This document shows positions 8,416-16,589 of a stretch of DNA of 37,041 nucleotides, in pieces; position 1 is the stretch's first letter; every line of letters starts with the position of its first letter. Location: contig NZ_NTMH01000051.1 in assembly GCF_002307475.1 (NCBI RefSeq), positions 1-37,041 on the forward strand, written 5' to 3'. The translations under genes and the position numbers were made by a program. Under the pieces are notes generated by a model. That model worked only from the letters and a program-made list of their open reading frames with translations. It ran no database searches and had not been told where the DNA came from. Origin of the DNA: Pantoea allii (GTDB taxonomy: Bacteria; Pseudomonadota; Gammaproteobacteria; Enterobacterales; Enterobacteriaceae).

Positions 8416-10595
8416 TCCCCCTCCCGCACTAACCATACTGTAGAGAGCGGTGGTAAATTCAGGCTCAGTGACTGCGGGCGACCGTGGCTTTCCTGTTGAT
8501 CGGTGTGCACCAGATGATTACGCACGTCGCTGCCGTGGTACTCATGTTGGTCGGTATTGAGCACCTCGCGCCAGCTGCCAGCCTGATTAACGCCAAAGCG
8601 ATAAGCAGGGCGCGGCACAGGCGTAAAGTTGCTGACAACGATCACTTCGTTGCCGTCGCGGTCACGACGAACAAAAGCAAAGACCGAATGTTCAGCATCG
8701 TCCACCACCAACCATTCAAATCCTGACGGATCAAAATCAAGCTGATGGAGCGGCGTGTAATATTGATAGGTGTGGTTCAGGTCGCGTACCAGACGCTGCA
8801 CGCCGTGATGCCAGTTGTCCTCGCCTTCCAGCAGGTGCCAGTCAAGACTGACATCGTGATTCCACTCTCTGCCCTGGGCGAACTCATTGCCCATAAACAG
8901 CAGTTTTTTACCTGGGAAAGCCCACATCCACCCGTAATAGGCACGCAGGTTGGCAAATTTCTGCCAGGCATCGCCTGGCATGCGGTCAAGGATAGATCGT
9001 TTACCGTGCACCACTTCATCGTGCGACAGCGGTAATACGAAGTTTTCGCTGTAGTTATACATGATGCCGAAGCTCATCAGATTATGATGATAACGGCGAT
9101 GTATCGGGTCGAGCTTCATGTAGTCCAGCGTGTCATGCATCCAACCCAGGTTCCACTTATACCAGAACCCCAGGCCGCCACCTTCCGGGGGCCGTGAGAC
9201 GCCAGGATAGTCCGTCGACTCCTCAGCCATGGTTACGGAGCCAGGTGCGACATGCCCCAGCGTACGGTTGGTATAGCGCAGGAAATTAATGGCTTCGAGA
9301 TTTTCCCGACCACCGTACTGATTGGGAATCCACTCACCCTCGGCGCGGCTGTAATCGCGGTAAATCATTGAGGCCACGGCATCGACACGCAGGCCATCAA
9401 TACCAAAACGTTCCATCCAGTAAAGCGCGTTGCCCGCCAGGAAGTTACTGACTTCACGGCGGCCAAAGTTGTAAATCAGTGTATTCCAGTCCTGATGATA
9501 ACCTTCGCGCGGATCGCTGTGCTCATACAGTTCGGTGCCATCAAACTTCGCCAGGCCAAAGTCATCGCTGGGAAAATGGCCCGGCACCCAGTCCAGTAGC
9601 ACATTCAACCCCGCCGCATGGGCGCTTTCGATAAAGTAGCGGAAATCATCACGGGTGCCGAAACGTCGTGTTGGCGCATACATACCCAGCGGCTGATAGC
9701 CCCAGCTGCCGTCAAACGGATGTTCGTTGATGGGGAGCAATTCGATATGGGTAAAACCCATCTCTTTGACGTAGGGCACGAGCTGCTCAGCCAGCTCTTT
9801 GTAGCTGAGCCAGAAGTTATCGTCGGTATGACGACGCCATGATCCCAAATGAACTTCATAAATGGAGATGGGTTTATCAAACGCATTCGCCGCTCTGCGC
9901 GAGGCCGGCATCTCCACCTTTTCTGGCAGGCCGCAAATCATTGAGGCGGTTTGAGGACGCATTTGGGCTTCAAACGCTAAGGGATCGGCCTTGATGCGTA
10001 ACTGGCCATGCGCATCGATGATTTCAAATTTATAGAGTTGCCCGTTAATGGCACCGGGAACAAACAGCTCCCAGACGCCCATCTCCTGACGCAGACGCAT
10101 CGGATGGCGGCGGCCATCCCAAAAGTTGAAATCACCGACAACGGAGACGCGGCGTGCGTTGGGTGCCCAGACAGAAAACCGCGTACCAATGACACCATCG
10201 ATCACATCGCCGTGCGCACCTAAGGTTTCATAAGGTCGCAGGTGAGTGCCTTCCCCCAATAACCACAAATCCATCTCTTGTAACAACGGGCCAAAACGAT
10301 AAGCATCATCAATCAGATTTTGCTGGCCATGCCAGTTAACCGCCAGTTGATAGCGAAAAGGATTTTTACGGCGAGGCACCACGCCACTGAAAAAGCCACG
10401 GGAATCATCGCACTTCAGTTGGACAAGTTTGCGCCCTGTTGAGGTTTCAATGACCCAGACTTCAAGTGCTTCAGGAAGCAGCGCCCGCACTTCGAGTCCG
10501 TTGTCTGTTTTGTGCATCCCTAGTAGTGAAAAGGGGTCGGAATAATTACCCGCAAAAAGGGCATTGATCGCCTGGCGATCGGGTAGCTCTGACAT
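8412..10595 (-). CDS. glgB: 1,4-alpha-glucan branching enzyme GlgB
   Basis: GH13 transferase that creates alpha-1,6 branches in glycogen. The start at 10595 (MSELPDRQAINALFAGNYSD) gives 727 residues, one fewer than E. coli, and is preceded by an AGGAAG site. A start at 10634 would add 13 residues and lacks family support. There are two N-terminal beta-sandwich regions (about 20-230) ahead of the barrel. Catalytic blocks are GLRVDAVASMIYRDY (nucleophile Asp), TMAEESTDYPGVSRP (acid/base Glu) and LPLSHDEVVHGK. It is the first gene of glgBXCAP and is preceded by a leader region of more than 900 bp without a clear gene, which may carry a short translated leader (10644-10721). Confidence 0.97.
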   Translation of the reverse strand: MSELPDRQAINALFAGNYSDPFSLLGMHKTDNGLEVRALLPEALEVWVIETSTGRKLVQLKCDDSRGFFSGVVPRRKNPFRYQLAVNWHGQQNLIDDAYRFGPLLQEMDLWLLGEGTHLRPYETLGAHGDVIDGVIGTRFSVWAPNARRVSVVGDFNFWDGRRHPMRLRQEMGVWELFVPGAINGQLYKFEIIDAHGQLRIKADPLAFEAQMRPQTASMICGLPEKVEMPASRRAANAFDKPISIYEVHLGSWRRHTDDNFWLSYKELAEQLVPYVKEMGFTHIELLPINEHPFDGSWGYQPLGMYAPTRRFGTRDDFRYFIESAHAAGLNVLLDWVPGHFPSDDFGLAKFDGTELYEHSDPREGYHQDWNTLIYNFGRREVSNFLAGNALYWMERFGIDGLRVDAVASMIYRDYSRAEGEWIPNQYGGRENLEAINFLRYTNRTLGHVAPGSVTMAEESTDYPGVSRPPEGGGLGFWYKWNLGWMHDTLDYMKLDPIHRRYHHNLMSFGIMYNYSENFVLPLSHDEVVHGKRSILDRMPGDAWQKFANLRAYYGWMWAFPGKKLLFMGNEFAQGREWNHDVSLDWHLLEGEDNWHHGVQRLVRDLNHTYQYYTPLHQLDFDPSGFEWLVVDDAEHSVFAFVRRDRDGNEVIVVSNFTPVPRPAYRFGVNQAGSWREVLNTDQHEYHGSDVRNHLVHTDQQESHGRPQSLSLNLPPLSTVWLVREGE

Positions 10596-10643
10596 GACTT
10601 TCTTCCTGTGATAGTTGGCAGGCGAAAAGACCACGATGCAGAT

Positions 10644-10721
10644 TTATCGCGAGTCTCGTGCGCTGCTCTTCATTGAGCCATGAGTACAGCGGCGTGGGTG
10701 CCAGAACGAAACGCCTGTCAC
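10644..10721 (-). CDS. Possible 25-codon leader ORF upstream of glgB
   Basis: A GTG-initiated frame (VTGVSFWHPRRCTHGSMKSS, then five more residues) is preceded by a perfect AAGGAGG (plus-strand CCTCCTT at 10728-10734) with a 6-nt spacer. A second GTG lies one codon upstream. It ends 48 nt before the glgB ATG in the same direction. The Shine-Dalgarno site is stronger than glgB's own. I do not recognise the peptide. It could be a translated leader affecting glgB expression, or a chance GC-rich frame. Confidence 0.25.
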   Translation of the reverse strand: MTGVSFWHPRRCTHGSMKSSARDSR

Positions 10722-11355
10722 CACGCGCCTCCTTGAATCACAACCAGTTCGCATTAAGCCTGTCTGCTTGATGCAAGGCCCGAAGTTGCGCCAGACACTT
10801 GTCCGGCAACGACCCAGACCTTAAATGATATTCACGCGACGTCTCAGGCGGATGCCGTCTACCTTAAACGTGATTTGCCGACTTGTGCTGCTTGCATTCC
10901 GTCCGGTTTAAGGTTGAAAACCCGTCACCGTCGTTTCTGCGCGAATCGGGTACACCATTAAAGGATATTTATGTATAGCGGATCTGCGTTTCACATTCTT
11001 TAATAAAATACGGCGTTTTTCTCCTGCAAGGATAAATCAGCACGTTTACCGCATCATTTTTGCCAGGAGAGGCCAGACTGAGAGAGGAACGTTTCACTGC
11101 CCGCCAGTCTGCCGTGCTGAGGCCTTCTGCCTCATAAGCATTTCACCCGTCAGTTTCAGCGCAGAGTAAAACAGTCACAGTTGTTGGTGTGTTGCCAGCG
11201 AGAGACGCTTTTTGTCGCCTCGCGTGACCGATGCACGTTGCTAAAAACGGCACCGCATCATGTCTTGTCAACGTCGCTTTACCCACTACGCCAACCCTGT
11301 CGTTGATAAAACAAAATCCTTAACTCACGTTACGCCTTTGTTAAAGGATAGCTTG

Positions 11356-11496
11356 ATGGCGGACGTTATCAGTGCAGAAAAGCAAAAATTTATTTCTAAA
11401 CAGGCAAAAAGGGGAAGCGGATCACTTCGTGATCGTAACGGTAGAACGGTTTGCAGTGATTTGTGGGAAAAAGACCGGGAAAGCCCGGTCTTATAG
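11356..11496 (+). CDS. Candidate 46-residue small protein (unrecognised)
   Basis: The frame MADVISAEKQKFISKQAK... begins with ATG at 11356 and has an AAAGGA site seven nucleotides upstream. It is hydrophilic and Lys/Arg-rich with no signal or membrane segment. Its last codons run through the asd terminator hairpin (11468-11492), which argues against it, as does the lack of any family resemblance. In-frame extension to an ATG at 11260 is possible but has no ribosome site. Confidence 0.2.
   Translation: MADVISAEKQKFISKQAKRGSGSLRDRNGRTVCSDLWEKDRESPVL
11468..11492 (-). terminator. Intrinsic terminator of asd
   Basis: On the minus strand, 15 nt after the asd stop, a 9-bp perfect stem (AAGACCGGG and its complement, 11471-11479 with 11484-11492) with a 4-nt loop is followed by TTTTT. 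This is a classical rho-independent terminator separating asd from the glg region. Confidence 0.9.
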
Positions 11497-11507
11497 GTAA
11501 TTCAGAT

Positions 11508-12617
11508 TTAGTCGATTAGCAGGCGCAACATACGACGCAGTGGCTCAGCCGCGCCCCAAAGCAACTGGTCGCCCACGGTAAAGGCAGAAAGGTATTCTGG
11601 CCCCATATTCAGTTTGCGCAGACGACCGACCGGCGTGCTCAACGTGCCGGTAACGGCGGCAGGCGTGAGTTCACGCATCGTGATCTCACGGTCGTTAGGC
11701 ACCACTTTCACCCATTCATTATGGGCGGCCAGCAGTTGCTCGATTTCCGCCAGCGGCAGGTCCTTTTTAAGCTTCAGCGTAAAGGCCTGGCTATGGCAGC
11801 GCAGCGCACCCACGCGGACGCACAGCCCGTCGACAGGAATCACGCGTTGGGTTGCCAGAATCTTGTTGGTTTCAGCCTGGCCTTTCCACTCTTCGCGGCT
11901 CTGACCGTTTTCGAGTTGCTTATCGATCCAGGGAATCAGGCTGCCCGCTAACGGCACGCCGAAGTTATCCGTCGGCAATGTGCCGGAGCGAGTGAAATCC
12001 GTTACGCTACGCTCGATATCCAGAATCGCTGAAGCCGGATTTTGCAGAGAGGTGGCGACGTGATCGTGCAACATGCCCATTTGCGTTAACAGTTCACGCA
12101 TATGACGCGCACCGCCGCCAGAGGCAGCCTGATACGTTGCCACGGACGCCCACTCCACCAGATCCTGCGCAAACAGGCCGCCCAGCGACATTAACATCAG
12201 GCTGACGGTGCAGTTGCCGCCCACAAAGGTTTTCACGCCGCTGTCGATGCCCTGACGGATAACCTGGTGGTTAACCGGGTCCAGAATAATGATGGCATCG
12301 TCTTTCATGCGTAACGTGGAGGCCGCATCAATCCAGTAACCGTTCCAGCCGCTGGAACGCAGCTTTGGATAGACCTCAGAGGTATAGTCGCCGCCCTGGC
12401 AGGTAATAATGATATCCAGCGCCTTCAACGCCTCAATATCAAAAGCGTCCTGCAATGTCCCCTGCTGTTTACCGGCAAATGCCGGGGCCGCCTCACCGTG
12501 CTGTGAAGTGGAGAAGAAGACCGGATTGATCACATCAAAATCACGCTCTTCGCTCATGCGGGACATCAGCACTGAGCCAACCATTCCGCGCCAACCAACT
12601 AAACCTACATTCTTCAT
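11508..12617 (-). CDS. asd: Aspartate-semialdehyde dehydrogenase Asd
   Basis: NADPH-dependent reductive dephosphorylation of beta-aspartyl phosphate to aspartate semialdehyde, the branch point to diaminopimelate/lysine, threonine and methionine. The 369-residue product starts MKNVGLVGWRGMVGSVLM, with the nucleotide-binding GWRGMVGS loop at residues 8-15. The catalytic cysteine is Cys136 in GGNCTVSLMLMSLGGLF, and the active-site histidine lies in RVGALRCHSQAF. Length and motifs match the enteric enzyme (367 residues in E. coli). The gene is monocistronic, with its own terminator, and divergent from yhgN across 219 bp. The Shine-Dalgarno site is weak. No lysine riboswitch was recognised in the leader. 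Confidence 0.97.
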   Translation of the reverse strand: MKNVGLVGWRGMVGSVLMSRMSEERDFDVINPVFFSTSQHGEAAPAFAGKQQGTLQDAFDIEALKALDIIITCQGGDYTSEVYPKLRSSGWNGYWIDAASTLRMKDDAIIILDPVNHQVIRQGIDSGVKTFVGGNCTVSLMLMSLGGLFAQDLVEWASVATYQAASGGGARHMRELLTQMGMLHDHVATSLQNPASAILDIERSVTDFTRSGTLPTDNFGVPLAGSLIPWIDKQLENGQSREEWKGQAETNKILATQRVIPVDGLCVRVGALRCHSQAFTLKLKKDLPLAEIEQLLAAHNEWVKVVPNDREITMRELTPAAVTGTLSTPVGRLRKLNMGPEYLSAFTVGDQLLWGAAEPLRRMLRLLID

Positions 12618-12836
12618 GTCATGTCCGTTTCAGGATGATCTACACCTGACTTTCTTATCGAAGGGAAAAGTGTCGTGGTACTCTCACGCCACTCTGCGTA
12701 ATAATCAGCATTGCCTGTGTTGATTAACTCTACAAAATGCAGCTTTTCTGGCAAGTGAATTAATGTAATCAGGCCAACTTTTTCAGCAACAGTGCTAATA
12801 ACCTGACTTTATCTATAACGAGAAGACCTAAAACGA

Positions 12837-13430
12837 ATGACTGAAATGATCTCGGCAACAATATTATTGTTGTTAATAATGGATCCATTAGGCAATTTGC
12901 CGATTTTTATGTCGGTTTTAAAGCATCTGGAACCGAAACGTCGGCGAGTTGTGCTTATTCGCGAAATGTTGATTGCGCTCATTATCATGTTGCTGTTTTT
13001 GTTTACCGGCGAGCGAATCCTGGCCTTTCTAAACCTGCGCACCGAAACCGTGTCTATTTCCGGTGGCGTTATCCTGTTTTTAATCGCCATCAAAATGATT
13101 TTCCCGTCCCCTGAAAGCAGCAGCACAGGCTTACCTGCCGGAGAGGAACCTTTTCTGGTGCCGCTGGCGATTCCCCTGGTCGCCGGCCCCTCACTCTTGG
13201 CGACCCTGATGCTGCTGTCGCATCAGTATCCTCATCAAATGTCGCATCTGGTGGGGGCACTGCTGATTGCTTGGGGCGTGACGGTCATGATTCTGCTGTT
13301 ATCGGGGCTGTTTCTTCGCCTGCTGGGAGATAAAGGCGTAAACGCGCTGGAGCGCCTGATGGGATTGATTCTGATTATGCTGGCAACGCAGATGTTTTTA
13401 GATGGGATTCGCGTGTATCTGAAGTTATAG
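12837..13430 (+). CDS. yhgN: MarC-family inner-membrane protein YhgN
   Basis: A 197-residue polytopic membrane protein of the MarC/UPF0056 family, with about six hydrophobic segments. The family signature MDPLGNLPIFMSVLKH is near residues 15-30 and PLAIPLVAGPSLLATLMLLS near residue 110. The protein is the same length as E. coli YhgN. Its transport substrate, if any, is unknown; NAAT-type amino-acid transport has been suggested only for distant relatives. It is divergent from asd, as in E. coli, and followed by a strong hairpin shared with the convergent gntU. Confidence 0.93.
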   Translation: MTEMISATILLLLIMDPLGNLPIFMSVLKHLEPKRRRVVLIREMLIALIIMLLFLFTGERILAFLNLRTETVSISGGVILFLIAIKMIFPSPESSSTGLPAGEEPFLVPLAIPLVAGPSLLATLMLLSHQYPHQMSHLVGALLIAWGVTVMILLLSGLFLRLLGDKGVNALERLMGLILIMLATQMFLDGIRVYLKL

Positions 13431-13439
13431 CGATGGCCG

Positions 13440-13471
13440 GTTTCAACCGGGCAGCCCTGCCCGGTTGAAAC
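13440..13471. terminator. Bidirectional terminator-like hairpin between yhgN and gntU
   Basis: GTTTCAACCGGGCAG (13440-13454) pairs with CTGCCCGGTTGAAAC (13457-13471), a stem of about 13-15 bp depending on loop closure. It lies between the convergent yhgN and gntU stops. Neither strand shows a U-tract, so it may block read-through or stabilise 3' ends rather than act as a textbook terminator. Confidence 0.7.
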
Positions 13472-13474
13472 GCA

Positions 13475-14815
13475 TCAGGAAAGCAGCGTGAACGCGATCA
13501 TGCCCACGACGGCACCGACGGTGCCCAAAATGGTTTCCATGAGCGTCCATGTCTTTAAGGTTTCCCCTTCTGTCGCCCCGGTAAATCGCCCAAACAGCCA
13601 GAAGCCTGCATCGTTAACATGGCTGATAATAATGGAACCGCCACCGATACAAATGGATAAGGCCGCCAGCTGCGCGCCGTTATAATGCAGCGGCTCAATC
13701 ACAGGCATGATTAACCCTACCGTCGTCAGACAGGCAACCGTTGCCGATCCCTGAATCACACGCACCGCGCCTGACAGAATAAAACAGGCCAGCGCAACGG
13801 GCAGACCAGCACCGGTCAGGGCATTCCCCAGCACCGGCCCGACGCCAGAATCGACCAGCACCTGTTTAAAGACGCCGCCCGCACCAATCACCAGCAAAAT
13901 AATGCCCGCAGGCTGCAGGGCGCTGCCGCATATCTGCATCACTTTCTCTTTGTCCATGCCCTGACGATAAGCCAGGCCGTAAATGGCAACCAGGCAGGCC
14001 AGCAGAATGGCGATGAAAGGATGTCCGATGAACTCCAGCCACTGGTAAAGCGTGGAGCCTTCGGGGGTGAAGCGCGCGCCAATGGTTTTGAGTCCAACCA
14101 GCACCAAAGGAAACAGGATTAAGGACAGGCTGAAACCAAAAGAGGGCAGCTTGTTTTCATCAATATCGGGCTGATGATCTTCAGGTGGCGCGCTGAACGA
14201 CACGCGCTTAGCAATAAAATTACCAAACAGCGGTCCTGCAATCAGCATCCCAGGCAGGGCGGCACACAGGCCGATTAAAATCATCCAGCCGAAATCTGCA
14301 TGCATTTGCGAGGCTAACAGCATGGGCGCCGGTCCCGGCAGCAGAAAGGCCGCGGCGGCCGCCACACCGGCAAACAGCGGAATCACCAGCTTCACCAGAT
14401 TGTCGCCCGTGCGTCGCGCAACGGCGAAAGCGATGCTGATGAGCAGCACCACGGCGACTTCAAAGAAGAGCGGTAAGGCGCAGATTAACCCGGCGATGCC
14501 CATGGCAAAGTGAGCGCGGTTTTCGCCAAAGGTTTTCAGCATGCGAATGGCAATCTGGTCAACGGCCCCGGTTTCATGCAGGATTTTGCCAAACATCGCG
14601 CCCAGCGCCACCACGATAGCCAGAAAGCCCAGCGTACCGCCCATCCCTTTCTGCATGGTTTCTGCAATTTTCTCCAGTGGCATACCGGATAACAGCCCGG
14701 CCCCGACCGATACCACCATCAGGGCGAGAAAGGCATGCATACGGGCTTTCATCACCAGAAAAAGCAGCAGCAGGACAGAGCCTGCTGCGGTCAAAATAAG
14801 TGTCGCGGTATTCAT
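13475..14815 (-). CDS. gntU: Low-affinity gluconate transporter GntU
   Basis: GntP-family proton symporter for gluconate in the inner membrane. It has 446 residues and about 12-14 hydrophobic segments. Conserved stretches include MKARMHAFLALMVVS near the start, GGTLGFLAIVVALGAMFGKI, LPGPAPMLLASQM, RVIQGSATVACLT and SHVNDAGFWLF near the C-terminus. Length and order (gntR, gntK, gntU) match the E. coli gntRKU locus. It starts 3 bp after the gntK stop, so it is co-transcribed with gntK. It brings in gluconate, which GntK phosphorylates. Confidence 0.95.
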   Translation of the reverse strand: MNTATLILTAAGSVLLLLFLVMKARMHAFLALMVVSVGAGLLSGMPLEKIAETMQKGMGGTLGFLAIVVALGAMFGKILHETGAVDQIAIRMLKTFGENRAHFAMGIAGLICALPLFFEVAVVLLISIAFAVARRTGDNLVKLVIPLFAGVAAAAAFLLPGPAPMLLASQMHADFGWMILIGLCAALPGMLIAGPLFGNFIAKRVSFSAPPEDHQPDIDENKLPSFGFSLSLILFPLVLVGLKTIGARFTPEGSTLYQWLEFIGHPFIAILLACLVAIYGLAYRQGMDKEKVMQICGSALQPAGIILLVIGAGGVFKQVLVDSGVGPVLGNALTGAGLPVALACFILSGAVRVIQGSATVACLTTVGLIMPVIEPLHYNGAQLAALSICIGGGSIIISHVNDAGFWLFGRFTGATEGETLKTWTLMETILGTVGAVVGMIAFTLLS

Positions 14816-14818
14816 GGC

Positions 14819-15355
14819 CTAGCCTTGATTGATAGCGTCCTTGATAGTCGCAACCGTAGCCGCCACAACCTCGTCCAGCGGGTTCGCGATATCCACGACC
14901 AGCACATCTGTCTCGTCACTGCCCGGCTCTTCCAGGGTGGCAAACTGTGTTACCAGCATTTGCGGCTTAAAGAAGTGGCCTTTGCGCGCTTTCAGGCGGG
15001 ATTCGATGGTATCGAAATCCCCTTTCAGATAGACAAAACGCAGGTTGTCATTGCCCTGGCGCAGAATATCGCGGTAATGCTTTTTCAATGCAGAACAGAC
15101 GATGATCGAGATGGCCTGAGTCCGCTGCATGGCGAAAGCCGCATCGTTCAGCGCCTGTAACCATGGCAAACGGTCATCATCATTCAGCGGATGACCTTCT
15201 GCCATCTTCAGAATATTGGCGCGCGGATGGAGGAAATCACCATCCAGAAAAGCGGTATTTAACTGGTGGGAAACCTGGTTGGCGACAACGGATTTACCGC
15301 TGCCTGAAACACCCATCAGAATAAAGACGTGATGTGGCGTGGATTGCGTTGTCAT
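14819..15355 (-). CDS. gntK: Gluconokinase GntK
   Basis: ATP-dependent kinase converting gluconate to 6-phosphogluconate for the Entner-Doudoroff and pentose phosphate pathways. The 178-residue product carries a P-loop GVSGSGKS at residues 15-22. It also has the family blocks FLDGDFLHP, NILKMAEGHPLNDDDRLPWL and CSALKKHYRD. A GGAG site lies about 7 nt upstream of the ATG. Its promoter region contains a GntR operator 29 bp before the ATG. It lies first in a gntKU unit, downstream of gntR with a 138-bp gap. Confidence 0.96.
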   Translation of the reverse strand: MTTQSTPHHVFILMGVSGSGKSVVANQVSHQLNTAFLDGDFLHPRANILKMAEGHPLNDDDRLPWLQALNDAAFAMQRTQAISIIVCSALKKHYRDILRQGNDNLRFVYLKGDFDTIESRLKARKGHFFKPQMLVTQFATLEEPGSDETDVLVVDIANPLDEVVAATVATIKDAINQG

Positions 15356-15383
15356 TTTTTCACTCCGGCAAGTTCAGCTTGCC

Positions 15384-15399
15384 ATGTTACCGATAACAA
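15384..15399 (-). promoter_or_regulatory. GntR operator upstream of gntKU
   Basis: The plus-strand sequence ATGTTACCGATAACAA matches the gluconate repressor palindrome ATGTTACC/GGTAACAT in 14 of 16 positions, with one half-site perfect. It lies 29 bp before the gntK ATG, where GntR would block transcription until gluconate or a derivative releases it. The site is recognised from the known GntR consensus; binding itself is inferred. Confidence 0.8.
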
Positions 15400-15493
15400 T
15401 GATGGATGACATTGTCCTGGCGGTATTACACGCTGGCAACCTTTTTACTTCACAAAGCGTTAAAGTGTGAGCTGACTCATAAAATCGTGTTAA

Positions 15494-16489
15494 TCAGATA
15501 CTGCCACCTTCCAGAATCTCAAATCCGATATCCAGCGGTTGGGTGACGCTGTGTTCACCGGCGATACGCGCCAGTAACAACGCGGCAGACTCACGTCCCA
15601 TTCGGTCACGTGGCGTTAATACGGTCGCCAGCTGTGGCGTCACAACCTGACTAATATCATGGCCGTGGAAGCCAGCAATCGCCATCTGAGAAGGCACCTT
15701 AAGGCCCTGTCGCTGGCACTCAAACATCGCGCCAACCGCCAAATCATCATTGGTGCAGAACAGGCTGTCTGTTTGGGGATAACGGCGCTGCGCTTCACGC
15801 AGGAGATCGCCACCCGCACTAAAAGAAGAGGCTTCTTCCATCATCACGCTGCGCGGCGTTAAGCCGGCTTCACGCATTGCGGCTTCATAACCACGTTGCT
15901 TTTGCAGCGTACGCTCATCCAGGCGCGCGCCCAGATAAACGGTGTGCCGATGACCTTTGTTTAAAATCGCCAGCGTCATTTGCCGGGCCGCTTCGACATT
16001 GTCAAAGCCCACCGCCATATCAAGACAGGGGGTGACGCTGTCCATCATTTCAATAACCGGAATACCGGCCACTTCCAGCATGCGCAACGTTCCCGGCGTA
16101 TGGGTACGCTCCGTGAGAATAACGCCGTCGATGTTCCAGCCCAGCAGCGAACGGAGCTGGCGCTCCTCTTTTTCCGGGTTATAGCCAAAGTGCGCCACCA
16201 GCGTCTGGTAACCGGCTTCATCGGTAACGGCTTCAATGCCACGCAGTACGTCGGCGAAAACCTGATTGGTCAGGGAAGGCAGTAACACGCCAATGGCCCG
16301 GCTGGTCGCATTCGAAAGCATATCAGGGGCACGATTCGGGATGTAACCCAGTTCATCCAGCGCCACGGCAATCTTTTCCCCCAGCGCAACAGACACTTGA
16401 TCGGGATTGCGCAGATAACGACTGACAGTCATTTTGGTGATACCGATACGATCGGCAACGTCCTGTAAAACCGGTCTTTTCTTCTTCAT
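15494..16489 (-). CDS. gntR: Gluconate-responsive transcriptional repressor GntR (LacI family)
   Basis: LacI/GalR-family repressor of gluconate genes. The 331-residue length equals E. coli GntR. The N-terminal helix-turn-helix VLQDVADRIGITKMTVSRYL (about residues 7-26) is followed by the hinge region and a periplasmic-binding-like effector domain beginning near SRAIGVLLPSLTNQVF. It is upstream of gntKU, and the operator at 15384-15399 fits its known target. Despite the name it does not belong to the separate GntR (FadR-type) superfamily. Confidence 0.96.
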   Translation of the reverse strand: MKKKRPVLQDVADRIGITKMTVSRYLRNPDQVSVALGEKIAVALDELGYIPNRAPDMLSNATSRAIGVLLPSLTNQVFADVLRGIEAVTDEAGYQTLVAHFGYNPEKEERQLRSLLGWNIDGVILTERTHTPGTLRMLEVAGIPVIEMMDSVTPCLDMAVGFDNVEAARQMTLAILNKGHRHTVYLGARLDERTLQKQRGYEAAMREAGLTPRSVMMEEASSFSAGGDLLREAQRRYPQTDSLFCTNDDLAVGAMFECQRQGLKVPSQMAIAGFHGHDISQVVTPQLATVLTPRDRMGRESAALLLARIAGEHSVTQPLDIGFEILEGGSI

Positions 16490-16558
16490 CGTAAGCGCCT
16501 GGGTAGACCTGAAAGCAAATTACGACGAGTCTATCACTTTTTTACGGCCAGATTGCCA

Positions 16559-16583
16559 GTGGGGCGAGATATGCCCGCCCCAC
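16559..16583. terminator. Hairpin between yhhW and gntR
   Basis: GTGGGGCG (16559-16566) pairs with CGCCCCAC (16576-16583). It begins a few bases after the yhhW stop on the minus strand but lacks a U-run directly after it. It is a probable 3' structure or weak terminator for yhhW ahead of gntR. Confidence 0.5.
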
Positions 16584-16589
16584 ACAGCC

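Larger units (their letters stand above)
10596..11507. other. glgB upstream region, no firm gene
   Basis: About 900 bp lie between glgB and asd. The segment 10596-10960 has the GC content of its surroundings and holds the candidate leader ORF. From 10960 onward it becomes more AT-rich (for example 10975-11030 and 11300-11410), as expected of a regulatory region, and probably contains the promoter or promoters for the minus-strand glg transcript. I could not assign -10/-35 elements with confidence. Two weak plus-strand ORFs are listed separately. The asd terminator is at the right end. Confidence 0.5.

Noticed and set aside
12618..12836. Lysine riboswitch upstream of asd
   Set aside because: The 219-bp gap shows no recognisable conserved lysine-riboswitch core or terminator pair. 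Only ordinary divergent-promoter sequence is seen.
15494..16489. GntR as a FadR-type GntR-superfamily regulator
   Set aside because: The HTH and effector domain are LacI/GalR type; the gene name alone is shared.
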